From Owenia fusiformis (Eukaryota > Annelida > Polychaeta > Sabellida > Oweniidae): a DNA stretch of 64,000 nt. The notes under the pieces were generated by a model, which was not told the DNA's origin, ran no database searches, and saw only the letters and a list, made by a program, of their open reading frames with translations. The position numbers were made by a program, and so were the translations under genes. Shown one piece after another: positions 1-13,400 of this stretch (positions are counted from its first letter, which is position 1; each line of letters begins with the position of its first letter). The DNA lies in assembly GCA_903813345.2 (NCBI GenBank), contig CAIIXF020000005.1, positions 20,401,375-20,465,374 of the forward strand, in the 5' to 3' direction.

Positions 1-198
1 ATGTCTTTTCTGAAATGTTGTCCTGATTTTCAACCCTTTCCACCCCTGCATTTTCAATTATTCTTGCATCAATATGTTACATCTGATACACAGTAAACCC
101 CTTTAAAGAAATAAGTGATTCCTTCAGGGAGTAATTTATTCAACGTATAATAGTGATTTCAAACATGTTATTTTTCCTTTTATTTTTGTTGCTAACAT

Positions 199-290
199 AT
201 TGCGATTGCTTTAAGCGATTGAAATATCACGTCATTGTGAATATTCGCACCAAAATTGCGACGTAGCAATAGCAATCGCATTCAATTTGT
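199..290. repeat. Small imperfect inverted repeat
   Basis: GCGATTGCT near 205 is matched by AGCAATCGC near 272-280, with further weak pairing between. The flanks (1-198 and 291-620) hold no recognisable gene or repeat. Confidence 0.4.
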
Positions 291-749
291 GAATAAGGCA
301 TCTGGTCCTGTAAATGATATAAAGGAGTAGTAAAACTGGGTGAAGGCAGAACTCTGTTATCTTAGTTCAAAAAATTTTAAAATTCACATGGTAAGGGTCA
401 TTTTGACCACGACCATTTTGATCCTGGCCATGTAACGCCTGTTTGGTGTAAAGGACCTTATACACCCTCCATTGGGATCTGCCCATGGGAAAAAAATAAT
501 TCATCTAATTTTTCAAAATGAGTATTCTGCTTCAATTATTACATTTATATGCACACTAGTATCTTGTTGACCTATATTCAGCACTGTATTGATGTATAGG
601 CCACTTATTAGGGTCATAAATCAATCATGAAGTGTAGAGGCATAGATTCCAAACCAGGAAGTATTTTTGTGTCTGTCAAAATCCATTTACATCCTACGCA
701 TCAGTTTCCTCCAGTCAATTTGTCACTTCCTGTTTCGTCATTTCCTGTT

Positions 750-939
750 AACTTTTGCTGGAACATTATTTTTTCAACAATGATACAAAATTCCCTGACA
801 TTTCCATGACACATCTACTGTTTCAAAATTCCCTGACATTTTTGGCCCTTTTTGACCCAATTTTGAGATTCCCTGACATTTCCAGCACCTGGAAAAATAA
901 ATCAATTTCCCTGACATTTCCAGGTGTGTACGAACCCTG
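750..939 (-). mobile_element. hAT-like transposon end with repeated TGTCAGGGAA motifs
   Basis: Read on the minus strand from 939, it starts CAGGGTTCGTACACACC, the form of many hAT termini. It is followed by four copies of a TGTCAGGGAAT-type motif down to about 795. The opposite end was not located. ORFs here arise from the repeats and are not genes. Confidence 0.5.
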
Positions 940-1280
940 GATTGTCTGGGTATATTGGCAGAACAGGAACATTTTTCTTTTTCATCAAGAGAGATTCTAT
1001 CACTTTTCAAGATGGTGGTTGGATTTAAAAGGGGATTCCCTGTTTGACTGTCCCGGAAATAGCCCGGAAGTACCAATAAATGGAGGAAGTTGACAGTTGA
1101 AATAAGTTAAATATTACACGCAAACATTACAATCAAAAAAGAAAATTTCTTCGTTCTGCCGATAAACCCAGTCAATTGTGGATTCAACTACAAGAAAAGA
1201 ATGCTAAAATACCAAGGAATCTATTGAAGTAGGTGTCTTAAGTATAAGAGGCGTAGATAATTCTCCCAAGTTGAACATGT

Positions 1281-2745
1281 TCCTATTTACTCACGTCGAG
1301 AGCTACCATGTTAGATTTTGAAAGTATAGCTCTCCATCGTGAGGATCTCCCAGCTGAAGAATTGCGACATCTAAATTTGATCAGCGCCAGTCAGCGGCTT
1401 GCTGTTTGTCTCAAACTGTAGCCTACATATGGGCTCATATGTGTCTACTTTCCCCGTGCATGTAGGATCTTGGATGTGCTTCTATGGCGATCAGGAGTTC
1501 TAATCGTTTTTTGTTCGATACCCATTTCCAATATGGCGGTTAAACGGAAATACTATCGACGCATGCGCAACTTGGGAAACGTCAAGCCGCCATATTGAAT
1601 ATACCTGGCCAAAACTTTTGACACGACCAATAAAATGAAGTCCTGATCGATACATAGGGCAGTGAGACGTTCTATAGTTGAGCTGAATGAAAGATGGCGA
1701 TGTAGGATACATTTTCAGGTATATAATGTGCAACATGAGTCAGCTGAAGATCCATCCAGATCCAAGTATTTTTTAAGACCGCCGACTCTCGTTGGGCTAT
1801 TTATCCCTATTGACTCAGTTGTTCATATAAATTTACGTACCTTAGATGCTTTGTAATCGACGTAGATAGAAAATATTGTTTCCTAAATTGTTCTGAAAAG
1901 CGATAATTATAACTAAATGTACTTTGAACAGGTCGACTGACAAAAAAGCCGGGCTTCTGGCACGTCTCGTTCTCGCTCTCAAACAAAACGTGAAGAACGT
2001 GACGTCACTTCCGAATCATAGCATTCAAAATAAGTAGCGTTTAATTCCCAACATCATATGTAATATAACGGTGGTCTAGGGGGAGAATCCTCGCTTAGCA
2101 CGCTGGAGGCCCGGGTTCGAATCCCGTACTCGCTCTTTTGTTTTTTTTCGAGGTCGTTATCTTCATCGTCTAGTTTACGAATACCAAATGTCGATGTGAT
2201 GTTTTAATTGATAAATACGAATTCCTTACACATTTCGTTATCTTATTGTGAAATAGCAAACTAAGAGATATCTTTACTCGCTAGGAATTAACATAATATT
2301 ATTTGAAGCGATTTTAGAAAATTTTGAAACCGCCATCTTGGTAATATTGATGACGTGGTCAAGGTCAGGTCAAAAGTCGTCTATCTTGCCATTTGCCCGG
2401 CGTTTTCTTACCAGTCGACAAAAAACGATGAAATCACGTTGAAAATAAAATATACATTTTAAAATTGAGGCTGATCGAATATGACAAGACTCCATTGAAT
2501 ACAGCTGTGCAATTTACAGTCACCAAGATGAGCTAATTTCGGAGAGATTCGGGAATTGAAAAAGGTAAGCCCTTCTGGTTTCCCAACTTCATAAATTTAA
2601 AATCCCAGAAGCTCCTTTCGCCAGAAACATTCTCTCTGACTGTGCTGAAATTTTCTTTGAAGTCAGGATTCTTAAGCTGTTGATTCTAGCGATAGAGAGC
2701 TATACTTTCAAAATCTAAGTAGCTCTCGACTGGAGTAAGTTCCTA
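1281..2745. mobile_element. TIR element of about 1.4 kb, non-autonomous
   Basis: The segment near 1297-1345 (GTCGAGAGCTAC, then TTAGATTTTGAAAGTATAGC) recurs inverted near 2692-2735, giving inverted repeats of about 55-60 bp. The outermost bases and TSD are unclear. Inside are a short inverted pair CCAATATGGCGG / CCGCCATATTG (1529-1597) and the tRNA-like relic at 2064-2136. No transposase ORF is present. Confidence 0.5.
2064..2136 (+). pseudogene. tRNA-Gly-like relic
   Basis: An A box (TGGTCTAGGGG), an anticodon-arm region resembling tRNA-Gly and a perfect B box (GGTTCGAATCC, 2114-2124) are in correct spacing. A T-run at 2137-2149 is a plausible Pol III terminator. The acceptor arms do not pair, and the anticodon region is altered (TTAGCAC instead of TGCCAC), so it should not be a functional tRNA. 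It could be a SINE head or a tRNA pseudogene. Confidence 0.6.
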
Positions 2746-3037
2746 TGGTTAATATTTCCAAAGATTTCATCATCTTGGCCTATTCTTGTGGAAAATTTTA
2801 CTCACATTTTCTCCATAGTTGATCAGCCTCTACCACTTTATCCACTAACGTTACATCTTTGAAACGTTTTGCTTGGTTTTCCCTCATCTTTACAGGATCA
2901 CCTCCCTTTTCCGCACGAAATAATTCTATATCGAGCACCATTGCTGCAGTATTTGGCTCAAACCTTTTAAAAATGTAACCTGGGTTTTTTTCAACGTGGA
3001 TTATCTGCGCATGTGTGGATTTATTTCCGGCTGTCAT

Positions 3038-3543
3038 CAAGGAGGATTGGCTCCCAGCAAGGAGGATTGGCTCCCAGAATGCACCACCGATATTCTGTCC
3101 CATATATGGTAGCGGTGACCTTTGACCTCACAGGTTTCAAAATGGCTTCCGTGCTAAAGAAACCTGTCACGTGTCAACAAGGTCAAAGGTCACGCTACCA
3201 TATATGGGACAGAATATCGGTGGTGCACTCTGGGAGCCAATCCTCCTTGGGCTCCCAGAGTGCACCACCGATATTCTGTCCCATATATGGGTATGTCGTA
3301 ATACAAAATTCGAATTCAAACAGCCGCCATTTTGTTCACTTCAACATTTAAATCGTGAATTTTGGTCTTATTTCCAAACGAAAAATTCCAAAACTCACAA
3401 GAAATGATCGAGATATTGGTTCGAATCTTTTGAACTGTTTATTTTGAATTTATAGTCGGTTTAAATTTCAGAAAATAACGACATTTCGACGTTTTCATTG
3501 TTGGAAAATATCGAGTTTCGATCCTGGGAGCCAATCCTCCTTG
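3038..3543. mobile_element. Palindromic TIR element with 9-bp target-site duplication
   Basis: Termini are CAAGGAGGATTGGCTCCCAG and its complement. The direct flanks GGCTGTCAT (3029-3037 and 3544-3552) are identical, a 9-bp TSD, which fits Mutator-like elements. The left half is itself a near-perfect hairpin: 3058-3130 pairs with 3178-3264. A third partial arm lies at 3250-3300. No transposase is present. Confidence 0.8.
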
Positions 3544-3553
3544 GGCTGTCATC

Positions 3554-4016
3554 TTGTCTTTATTTATGAATTATTTTCAAATACGAGTTGAGGATTCTGA
3601 GTATTCATTGAATCAGAGATCATATTCTCTACATTTCTCAAATTCTTGAATTTCATTTGATTAAAAATACACATATGCTGTCATAAAAGTGGTGGAATAC
3701 TGAAACACATCACAAAACAATAATAAACAGAATGACAGGTGTCCAAAAGTTTTAAACATTTAATTGATCGATAGGTGGCGAGATAACTTTCCAGGAAAAT
3801 CAAACGCTCAATATTATAATTTGTTTTTTCAAAAATCAAGCTTCAGTCATAGTCTTATCAAAATATATAGGGAAATGATACATTCAGATATTCATTACTC
3901 ATCGGATTGAAGGATAAATCACAATAATATTATTTTTATATTAGAAAAATTGATGATATATTATATTTAGAATATTTGCAACAGTCTTGTCCTGATAACT
4001 AAAAACATTAGCCAAC
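3554..4016. other. Region upstream of TBC1D30
   Basis: AT-rich sequence between a transposon and the first coding exon. It should contain the 5' UTR and perhaps the promoter, but I see no clear TATA, Inr or CpG-rich segment. Confidence 0.4.
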
Positions 4017-4028
4017 ATGGCAAGATGA
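4017..4028 (+). promoter_or_regulatory. Three-codon upstream ORF overlapping the TBC1D30 start
   Basis: An ATG at 4017 in strong context (A at -3, G at +4) reads Met-Ala-Arg and stops at TGA 4026-4028. That stop overlaps the main ATG at 4025-4027 as ATGA. If the mRNA starts upstream of 4017, ribosomes would terminate on the main start and might reinitiate there. The transcription start is unknown, so the role is inference. Confidence 0.5.
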
Positions 4029-4472
4029 ATAGGAAGCGGTCACGTATCCAAAATCAGTGGCAAATCCCACATTTATCCGATTCAGATGACGAAATATTAT
4101 CCAATAATGACAACAACAATGATTCAGATTTTGCAAATTTGCGAAATGCATCGAAAACAAAAACGTTTGAAGGGAAAGCTGTTAGTTTGAAATCTTGTGA
4201 TGAATTTCAATTTGATGAATTAGCAGTTGCAAATGAAGTTTCAAACTCAGATAACAATTATGAATCGGACACTGGACAATCTATTATGGATGGTTTGTTA
4301 TTTGAGATATACGACAGGTGGCATGGACCACAGAGAGACAGTTTTGACAGTGATACATTCACTGAATGCTCAAGCATGTCTGAGGCATTTCTGGGACGCA
4401 GCGATTCGCTCAACTATGAATTTGAGCGCACACATTCCGCAAGACTCAGCAGAGCATATTTAGAAAGTAAAG
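4025..4472 (+). CDS. TBC1D30: TBC1D30 exon 1 (coding part)
   Basis: Encodes residues 1-149 plus the first base of codon 150. It opens with a basic segment (MNRKRSRIQNQW), then acidic and Asn-rich low-complexity sequence, then a conserved-looking segment DGLLFEIYDRWHG near residues 89-101 and a Ser-rich stretch. The donor is AAAG/GTGAGT at 4473. The first base of Asp150 lies here and the other two in exon 2, which fixes the junction. Confidence 0.9.
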
Positions 4473-7400
4473 GTGAGTTGGAATTTTGAAGTACATACTC
4501 TGAAAATTAAGATTTTAACAATGACAGTATTTTTTGTACACAATCGCGAAATAAGGCACTTCGCTTCAAGACGAATTTTACATACAGTTCGGGACATAAA
4601 TAAATGACAGGTGGATTTGCTGAAGTGAGAATTTCCCATGTTAAAAATAAGAGAATTTTCAAGAGGCCATACATCAGTGGATGAGATTATACAAAATGTG
4701 AAATATACAAATTTTAAGGGATATGTATCTAGACAATATTGGAAATTATGGGCTTTCAGACGACCATAATTAGGAAATGGTGATCGAAAATCGACCTGTC
4801 ATTTATTTTTGTCCCCAACTGAAGGTTTTTCATGTGCAGTATTTTCTGGCCAGAATAGCAAGCTTGAGGTATGAATTATATTTTCCTATATCATTTAGGG
4901 TACTGTCAGTGTTTTCAGTAGGTTTGTCCAAGATTGCGTCCCTGGGACGTAACGATTTTCAAAAAATACGTCTCCGCTCAAAAACCTGTGTCCCTTGAAA
5001 AAATGTTCCCGGGAATTCAGTCACGCTTTTACACTAACCAAAATAAAATTGATGAAATTTTGTATCGCTTTTGCTATTAATCGGTTTAAATCAGTGTTAT
5101 GGCGAGGCTAGTATGTCATTGAATGAGACAGATACCATCACTTGTGAGGTATAACTTATATTCAACCATTAGAAACACATTTTCTATGCGTATTTCAAAG
5201 CAATAAGCTACTGATTTTGCTTTAGTTTAGGGGCAATCTGTGCGAGGTTCAATTTTTTGGTTCAGTTTCTTGTGCATGCGCATTCTTAAATAATGATCTT
5301 GTGATCACACTTGACCAATAGAAAATGGTTTAAATTGGGTCTTCAGTGTGGCCAATCGTAAGACTCGTACTGATTACTGCTCGAATATCGAGTATTGGAT
5401 AACTATTTGTCCTATCACATGCCTCGTACTTCGAAAGAAAATTTTATTTCTTTTAGAAATAGAATTTCCTTCAATTATTTAGTGGATTCACGAAGTGATT
5501 TACGAAATTCAAATTGCGTCCCAAAAACGTAATTTTTTTTTTAAAATTTACATCCACCCAATCTTGATTTATGTCCTCTCCATTGAAGGACGCCGTTAAT
5601 GAAATCACTGGGTCTTAACCTGTATGACTGCAAAATATTTTGGGACATAATGTCATGACCTTGACCATTGTTTTTGTAGTAATCCTTTGGCATTTAAGCT
5701 TCAGCTGGAAAGTAACATTTTGGTAAAAAATTGCTATACCTGCACATGTTATTTTCTTGTACAAAATTAAGTATGAAGGCATGTGTATGTTTCCATGCTT
5801 TTTTCAGGAAAGTATCATTACATAGTCTACTTTTAGTAAACCTGGAAACAGATCAATGGTAGCTCCTGTGTTGTCTGGAAACTTTGAAAGAAAATTTAGA
5901 AAAATAGAAATTGTGAAATATCAGAATTTCCTGGAGTTCCCATTGACCTCTTACAGACTTGCCAACCCCCCTTTTTTTACGGGAATCTCCCTTAAATTTT
6001 TTGTTTTTCCTTGAAAAATACCAAACTCCCGTTCCGTTTTCTCCCTTAAAAACTCCCGTAAACTCCCGTACCGTATTTCTACTAAAATCTCCGGTAATTT
6101 TTTTAAAAAATATGGCCGTAAAATCTCCCATATTCTGGTATAACTCCCGTAAAATCTCCCATATTCTTGGTATAACTCCCGTAAAATTTCCCGTTTTCTG
6201 GTATAACTCCCGTAAAATCTCCTGTATTCTTGGTATATCTCCCGTAAAATCTCCATTTTTTGCTGTCGAAATCTACCGTATTTAAAAGGAATTTGACAAA
6301 TTTGTGACTTGATTATTGCAGGCACGCTTCTTTCTTTTACTCCAAGAAGGATTGGCTCCCATGGTTCACTATCGATACTTTCATAAATAACTTAAAAGTA
6401 CTAAACTACAAAAACTACCGGATTTTGAAAAAAACTCCCGTAAAAGTACCGCAATTTTTTTTAAATCTCCCGGAAATTTTTCATTTTAGGTTGGCAAGTC
6501 TGTCTTACCAGATATACTAAAAGAAGACAATGTAATGATACTTTTCTGAAAAAAGCAAGGATAATTAACACATGCCTTCATACTTTATAATGTACCAGAA
6601 AATAAAATGTGCAGGTATGGCAATTTTTTACCGAAATGTTATTTTCCAGCCCTACCTTAGGTACTCCGTGGAGTTGCTGTTTTTCAGTTTGAGGTTGTTT
6701 TGGATTATTTTCCTCAAAGGTTGGGGACATTTTTTTGCCTTGCAATCTTGTGCATTTTGATTTTTACTTATTACTTTCTTAAATATTTCCTAGTCCCAAT
6801 TTTATCGTTGATATTCTCGTCAAATAGAATAGATTAATTGAATAATACATGTACATACTTGTCACATATAGTATAAATTCATCTTTATAGCAAAATGAAC
6901 ACCATATGCTGGAATCACTGATATGGGTTTACACATGGAGGTCAATTCGAAATCTAAAAGTGAGACTGGAAAGTATAAATTAAATGTGTATTGTTTAGAT
7001 TTTGCAATATAACAAAACTACAGCCAATGACAGTCATTCATAGAAACCCACATTTGTAGGTAGAAGTAGACTGAAATATGTATTAACGCTCCATTTTATA
7101 TTGAAGGGAAACAATGTTTAATAACCTTTAGATTTTACTAAAGTATACTAAATAAAGTTCAAAAACAATGAATTTTGGTCACTTGAAATTGTCAACATTT
7201 ATTTGTATTGAATTTAAACCAATATTTTACTTATCATGAAGTGCTCTTAAACATGCACCACTTTGTTGTAAGGCTATATTTCTTAAATAGTTTTTTTACA
7301 ATAGAAACTGTTGATAGTTAAAGATTTACATGATTATTATATGATGCTATACCCCTTATTCATGCATATTTCATTTTTCTTTTGTTAAGTCCATATTACA

Positions 7401-10400
7401 TAATTCTACAATAATAGTTAATACATTTAGATATGTCTTAAAGCCTATGTCATTGTTTTCTTTTATCATTAAAATTAACTATAAAACAGAATTTAAAAAA
7501 ACACTGAATACAGTTATTTATAAACATAACATACCTTTTTGAAGGTGATGTTGACAATTGTCCTGATTGCCATTACTTGCAAAGAGAGAAAATGAGCAAT
7601 CCATAAAAGTTCATCTAAATATTCACATGCACATGTTTTGATTATGTGTACATTATACTCAGAAATATAATGGCTTTATTTCAGATAAGCATTAATTTTC
7701 AAGTAAAACAAATATAGTACTGCAGATGTGAAATGGCCTCCCTCTAGTTTTGTTTCACCTGCAAATATACTCTTAGTGGGATGGACAAGAGGGCATAGGG
7801 TTCCATCTGGGTAACACGATTCCTTCACCCAAGTTCTAATACCTAAATATACCTTTTGACATGAAATGCCATTAACTTTGATGGATATGTACTATAATGT
7901 TGATTTTAGAGTACAGTAAAACTTGACCAATCCAAATGCTACTGGGACCAGTTAGTGTTAAGATTGGTAGGTATTCACATTTTAAGTTTTATGAAATAGA
8001 AGTCTATGTCATAAACAAATGAGACCTGATAAAAGCATTCAGATTAGAGAGCTGTTCAGATATTATAGGAATATCCTATGGTACAATTTTTTTAAGAAAA
8101 TCTTGAAAAAAAAGTTAGAAAAAATTTTCACCAAAAATTATTGAAAAAAATCAAAACCTTCGAATATCACTTTTAATACCATCGAATATCACTTTTTGAT
8201 AAGTGATATTCCATGGTTTGAAAAGTGATATCGATGGTTTGGGGATTTTTTGCTAAAATATGACATTTTGATCCACTTATCAAATATTTCTTCACCTGAT
8301 ATTCGATATATATCCTTGTAACCATTGGATGAATAGAGATTATCCTATATGAGGTTCAGAATATTTGGATTAGCGAGGCTAATATAATATATCTGCCTGA
8401 GCGCTGTAGGTCTCGAGGGCAGATATATTATATTTGCCAAGGGATAATCTCTATATCCTGAACAGAGTATGGGATGATCTGTTTATCCCATACCAATCTT
8501 GGTCATCTCACAGTTCTGGAAGTTCAACGTACAGTGGAAATATTTTAGAATATTCATGTTCAGTTCATCGCCGGGTTTTCCCGTTCTTTCAGATATTCAT
8601 CCTTCCCGACTTTAAACCATCAAACACATCGCGATTGTCTGCGTTTTTCTCCATTGTCGTTTACAGTTATTATGCGAACGTTACAAAAATTGAACCAATA
8701 TGCGAACGGCGATTATGATGTAGCGGGCAGCTATACTATATCTGCCCGCTTGGAGCGGGACGTAAAGCTATATCTGCCCGCTGATGAAAATATAAGTTTT
8801 TACAAACCTGCTTTATGTACCTGTAACACGTCCAAGTATGGGATAAACAGTTTTTCTGTATGTATTTACTGTTGATTGCAGCTCAATAGAAAAGATATTA
8901 GGAGATGTCAATTTGAGCATGGTTTGTGCATAGTTTAAAAATGAGTCTTAAAGAGGCACTATGCCATAGGAAAGCACAATCAACACCCCTCTGTAATTTT
9001 TTGCATATTGAGTTTCACCACATGAATACCCATCTACTTACCAAAGAAGAAGTCCCAAATCCCCCTCTTTCAGTGTTAATTTTGCGATTGTGCTGGCCGA
9101 TCTAATTATTTTCGAAGAAATTAATTCAATCTGAAGTTTGAATATTCCGGGAAAGTCCTCCTGTTATCTGATTGGTCGTTGAATTTGTTTATCATAAACC
9201 TGATTGGCTGTCTGTTTCAACGCGCTTGTGGGCGCTTGTGTGACTCAATGGGGATTCCCCTCGCTAGTTGAGGAATCGATTGTGTTTTAATTCTGGAGTT
9301 TGGTTGTTCTGTTGATTATTTCCGATATTTCGGCAATAATATAACCAAAAGTTATTCTCAAGATATATCCATGGTATGTGAGATATTATATGAGCAATAA
9401 CAATAGGACATCATTGATTGTCTGACTTTGAGCTGGCATATAAAATGGAAATGGCAACCTGTACGTATAAATCACCCTATACAAATGTATCTTGCATTCT
9501 GGTGGCCATGTTAGATTTTTTTAGATGTATTTTGGCATCACGATTCCAGAAAAACTACTTAACAGATGTACTTCAAATTTTCACACATGTTATTAGTAAA
9601 AAGTCCTAGAGCTGATTAACTTTTCGGTGGCCATCTTGCATTCTGGTCGCCATCTTGAAAGTTTTTAGATAAATCTTGTCATCACGATCCTAGAAAAACC
9701 ACTCAACAGATTTGCTTCAAAGTTCCACACATGTTACATGGTAAGAAGTTATAGAGCTGATCAACTTTCCAGTAGCCATCTTGCATTCTGACAGCCATCT
9801 TGAACATTTTTAGAGAAATCTTGTCATCGCTATTCCAGGAAAATTAACTGATTTTCATGGAAAACCAGTATTTCATGGTAAATACCATGGACAATTCCAT
9901 TGTTTTTTTCCATGAAATACTGGTAATTACCATGGAACATTTCATTGTTATTTCCATGTAATACCATTATTTACCATGGAATACTGGTAATTCCCATGGA
10001 AAGCATGGTTTTTTCTTAGGGTACTTGTTTACTCTGTGTTTGTACTTTATACCACATAATAGATGCATTTTGTGTATGACATCAATTGATTTTTTATTAG
10101 AATTTATAAAGGTCTTGTGACATGGTGCACAGTGAAAAGTTGTCCATAATAGGCCACATACATATATTTTATCTTAAAAGAGCTTCAATTTCGTAATATA
10201 CTCAGATCAATGCCAATTAAGCATGCATTTCACTCTAAAAAAATCATTGTGCATTGTTGGATTTCAAAGAAATGTTTGACATTTTCAATAATCTTCTTTT
10301 TATTGCTGAGAGATGTAGTTATTTATTCTAAAAATTGATTGATATCAAACACAAAATGCATTTGTGTGGTATAAAGTACAGAAACAGAGTAAAAGGTAGA

Positions 10401-13400
10401 ATATCACCTTGTGTTACCCCATTGAAGCGGCAGTTGCCCATGTTTCTATTAATATAGAAGATTATATCATACATGATATGCATTTCGTTATGTCAAATTA
10501 TTACAGAAGCATAGTAAACGTTGTCTTTAGAATACCACCTTCAGTGTAACCTCACTTTACGGAGTGCCTTTCGCCCCATTTCTATCAATATATTGAGGTT
10601 TTAAAAATAATTTGATAATGAAATATGCACTTATTTGGTATAAAATAAAGAAATAGTTAAAAGTTGTCTTCAGAATGCAACCTTGCATAACCCCATTTTA
10701 GTGCCTTTTAGCCCTGTTTATATCAATATTAAAGCTGTTTTCTTTTGGTCATCTTTTGGATGGTAACATTGTAATTTGAATTATATATAGATGTCCCCAC
10801 CACATAGTGTGGGGCCATATAGTCAGCCTAGGCGTCCGTCTGTCTGTCTGTCCGGCAGTTTTCTCCAAAACCGCTAGGGATATCACCTTCAAATTTTCAG
10901 GGATAACTTATAAGTGCATACAGATGTGGATGTCATTCTACATCTGATTAGGTTTTAGACCTGTTATCTCAGTCATGTCAGCCATTTTGAACGTCTTAAG
11001 AAAAGTTAGCGCGCGATAATACTTTGTATCATATTGAATGGTGTTTTTGAGTTTTCATACTTTAACTATTTAGTAGCTTTATAAATAATTTTAGGTGTAC
11101 TTTGTTGTAAAAGCCTATGTTATTGTTAACAGTAGTTATATGTGATAATTTTGAAAAAAAAATTAGAACAAGAGATCATTTTTAAAAATTGAAGGCTCGT
11201 GTGAAGGAGATGTTTGCAGTGTTGTAATGAATTGTATTGACTTGTAAGTGTTCCTTACAGAAGAGTGTTTTCTAAGTGAAGTTTCACTGTATAAGTAAAT
11301 TGCCAAGCTTACTTCGGTAGATCAATTTCAAATTTTCAGGGATGATTCTTAGTATGAAAATCTAGATCTGATTAGTTTTTTGGCATTCTGGATAAATGTC
11401 AAGGCAGCCATTTTGGTTTTTCCGTCTTAAAATCTTGCCTGTAAAGTCTTGTCTATGCGTTTTTAGGTGAACCGTTTTGTAGATCAATTTCAAATTTCAT
11501 ATTTCATATTGAGAGGTCTAAGAAAATGTTGTATATGCTATTTTGTTCCAGCAAGGTTCGGAAAGACATTTTATTTCATTCTCAAGAATTAGTAGAAAGG
11601 AACAAAAAACAATTGCACTAAAGAACAAAAAACATTAACAAAAACAGTTATATAAAATATATATAAATAATATTTGCATCAAATTGTTGCCAATCAATCA
11701 ACATTACATAAAGGACCATATTTTTTACAGAATGTTTTCAATAATTGGTTTTAGAGAAAAACATTGTTGAATTCAGTTCACCATATCGATACCTATCCTT
11801 TGCAAGGTTGCAAGGTTTTCAATGTTTATCCCAAGGCAGCAAACAGAATCCTTTCTCGGCAGAAACTAGAATGTAGTTCAATAAATTGTACTTTATTTTA
11901 AAGAATATACAGTTGTTAGAAAGAAGAGTGCATTCTTTTTTCTATTGTTTTTAAAGAGGTTACACTTGGCAAGCTATCCAAAACAAGTGTTGCACATAAG
12001 ACAATTCACTGTCACATGCAGTGCATTGAAGTTAAACTAATTACACCCACTCACTTCTCAAAACACTTACCTCATTAAGTCAATGCAAAAGAAATCAAAT
12101 TTTCCATGGGCCATTTAGCTTTCATAAGAGTCAGTGTGGGGATTAAACCATTCGTACTGGGTCTTTGGAGAACCAATAGTCTCGGGCCAAGTACCTTGGC
12201 TATTATTCCTCCTAAAACCCAGTACTCATAGTTTATCCAATGATCCCAGGTGAGAGTATGTGTTTCTAGTAAAGTTGTATATGGGAAAATGTCACCTGTG
12301 GGAAAGATAATACAAGTAAGGCATCTAATGGTTAAGAGACAAGTTGATCAGTAGCTGTTCTAAAACAGAATGTAATTTTTAAATGAAGGTTATATCTATC
12401 AGTTACAAGGTAGAAAACTTTTCTATTTTATCATTTCCAGCAGGGTGTCGACATTCTAAAAACCTTGTATTAACCCCCTGTCTTCTTTCTACCTCACCTT
12501 AGCCAGAGAAGGGAGGATGTTTCAATGCAATACTATCTTAAGTGTAATTAGGTGACTATTGATACTTTGAAATGGGAAATCAGGATATGCCACACTCTGA
12601 GGCCTACAGGCCAGAAGTAATAATAATACTGAACATTTTAAAGAAACAAAATCAAACTATTAAAAACGGTACCTCATGGGGAGCCAGCTGTGTGATTGCA
12701 TATTCAACAGGTGGACTGTTTCCCTAATTGCCTGGGTCACATTTGCGGCGATTCATCGCTCGGGTCCCGGCTGATCGAATATTTTGTTCAAAATTGAATA
12801 ATTTCTGAACAAAATACTCAATCGGCCGGGCGCTGTAGTGAAAATCTAAGCAAATGTGACCAAGGCATTACCTTCACACTGATGTCTCAAATGTTACTTA
12901 GGTGAATTGTGAATTGTGGATACTGTCATTATAAATCAATATCATTTACATATGAGTAATCATCTATAATGAAAGTTGACAAAATTTCTCAGCGTACCTG
13001 AAATCTTGCGAAGTCATTCAAATATTTCTACCATTTACTGTTATCATTGAGTGTGGCTTTTTGAACACAATGTGTTTTCATTTCCCATAATATATTTAAA
13101 ATTAAAACAAAATAATTAAAACAATATCAAATATTGCTCTGTATGCAAGGGGTGGTCCATTAAATCTTTGGGAGAACTTAACCTTTTCCTTCAACAGAAT
13201 ATTTCCTTATTAGAACTACCATTTGTATTCGTTTGACTTCACTTCCTTAAAGAGAGTGTTGTTACTTTTTAACCAGACTCTAGGGCAACCACATACTCAA
13301 AATATTTTAATCAATCAAAGCCTCTTCATCAGTGTTATCCCAAAAAATATTTAATTCAATTTAAAAATAGAAGTATGTGTATATACATATGGTGCAATAT

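Noticed and set aside
627-1093. Overlapping ORFs of 60-112 codons on both strands
   Set aside because: They come from repeated TCCCTGACATTTCC motifs of a hAT-like end and have no protein-like conservation.
2064-2136. Functional tRNA gene
   Set aside because: A and B boxes are good, but the acceptor arms do not pair and the anticodon arm is disrupted.
5951-6325. ORFs of 92-124 codons on both strands
   Set aside because: They follow the 32-bp tandem repeats of the 5954-6502 element; no homology pattern seen.
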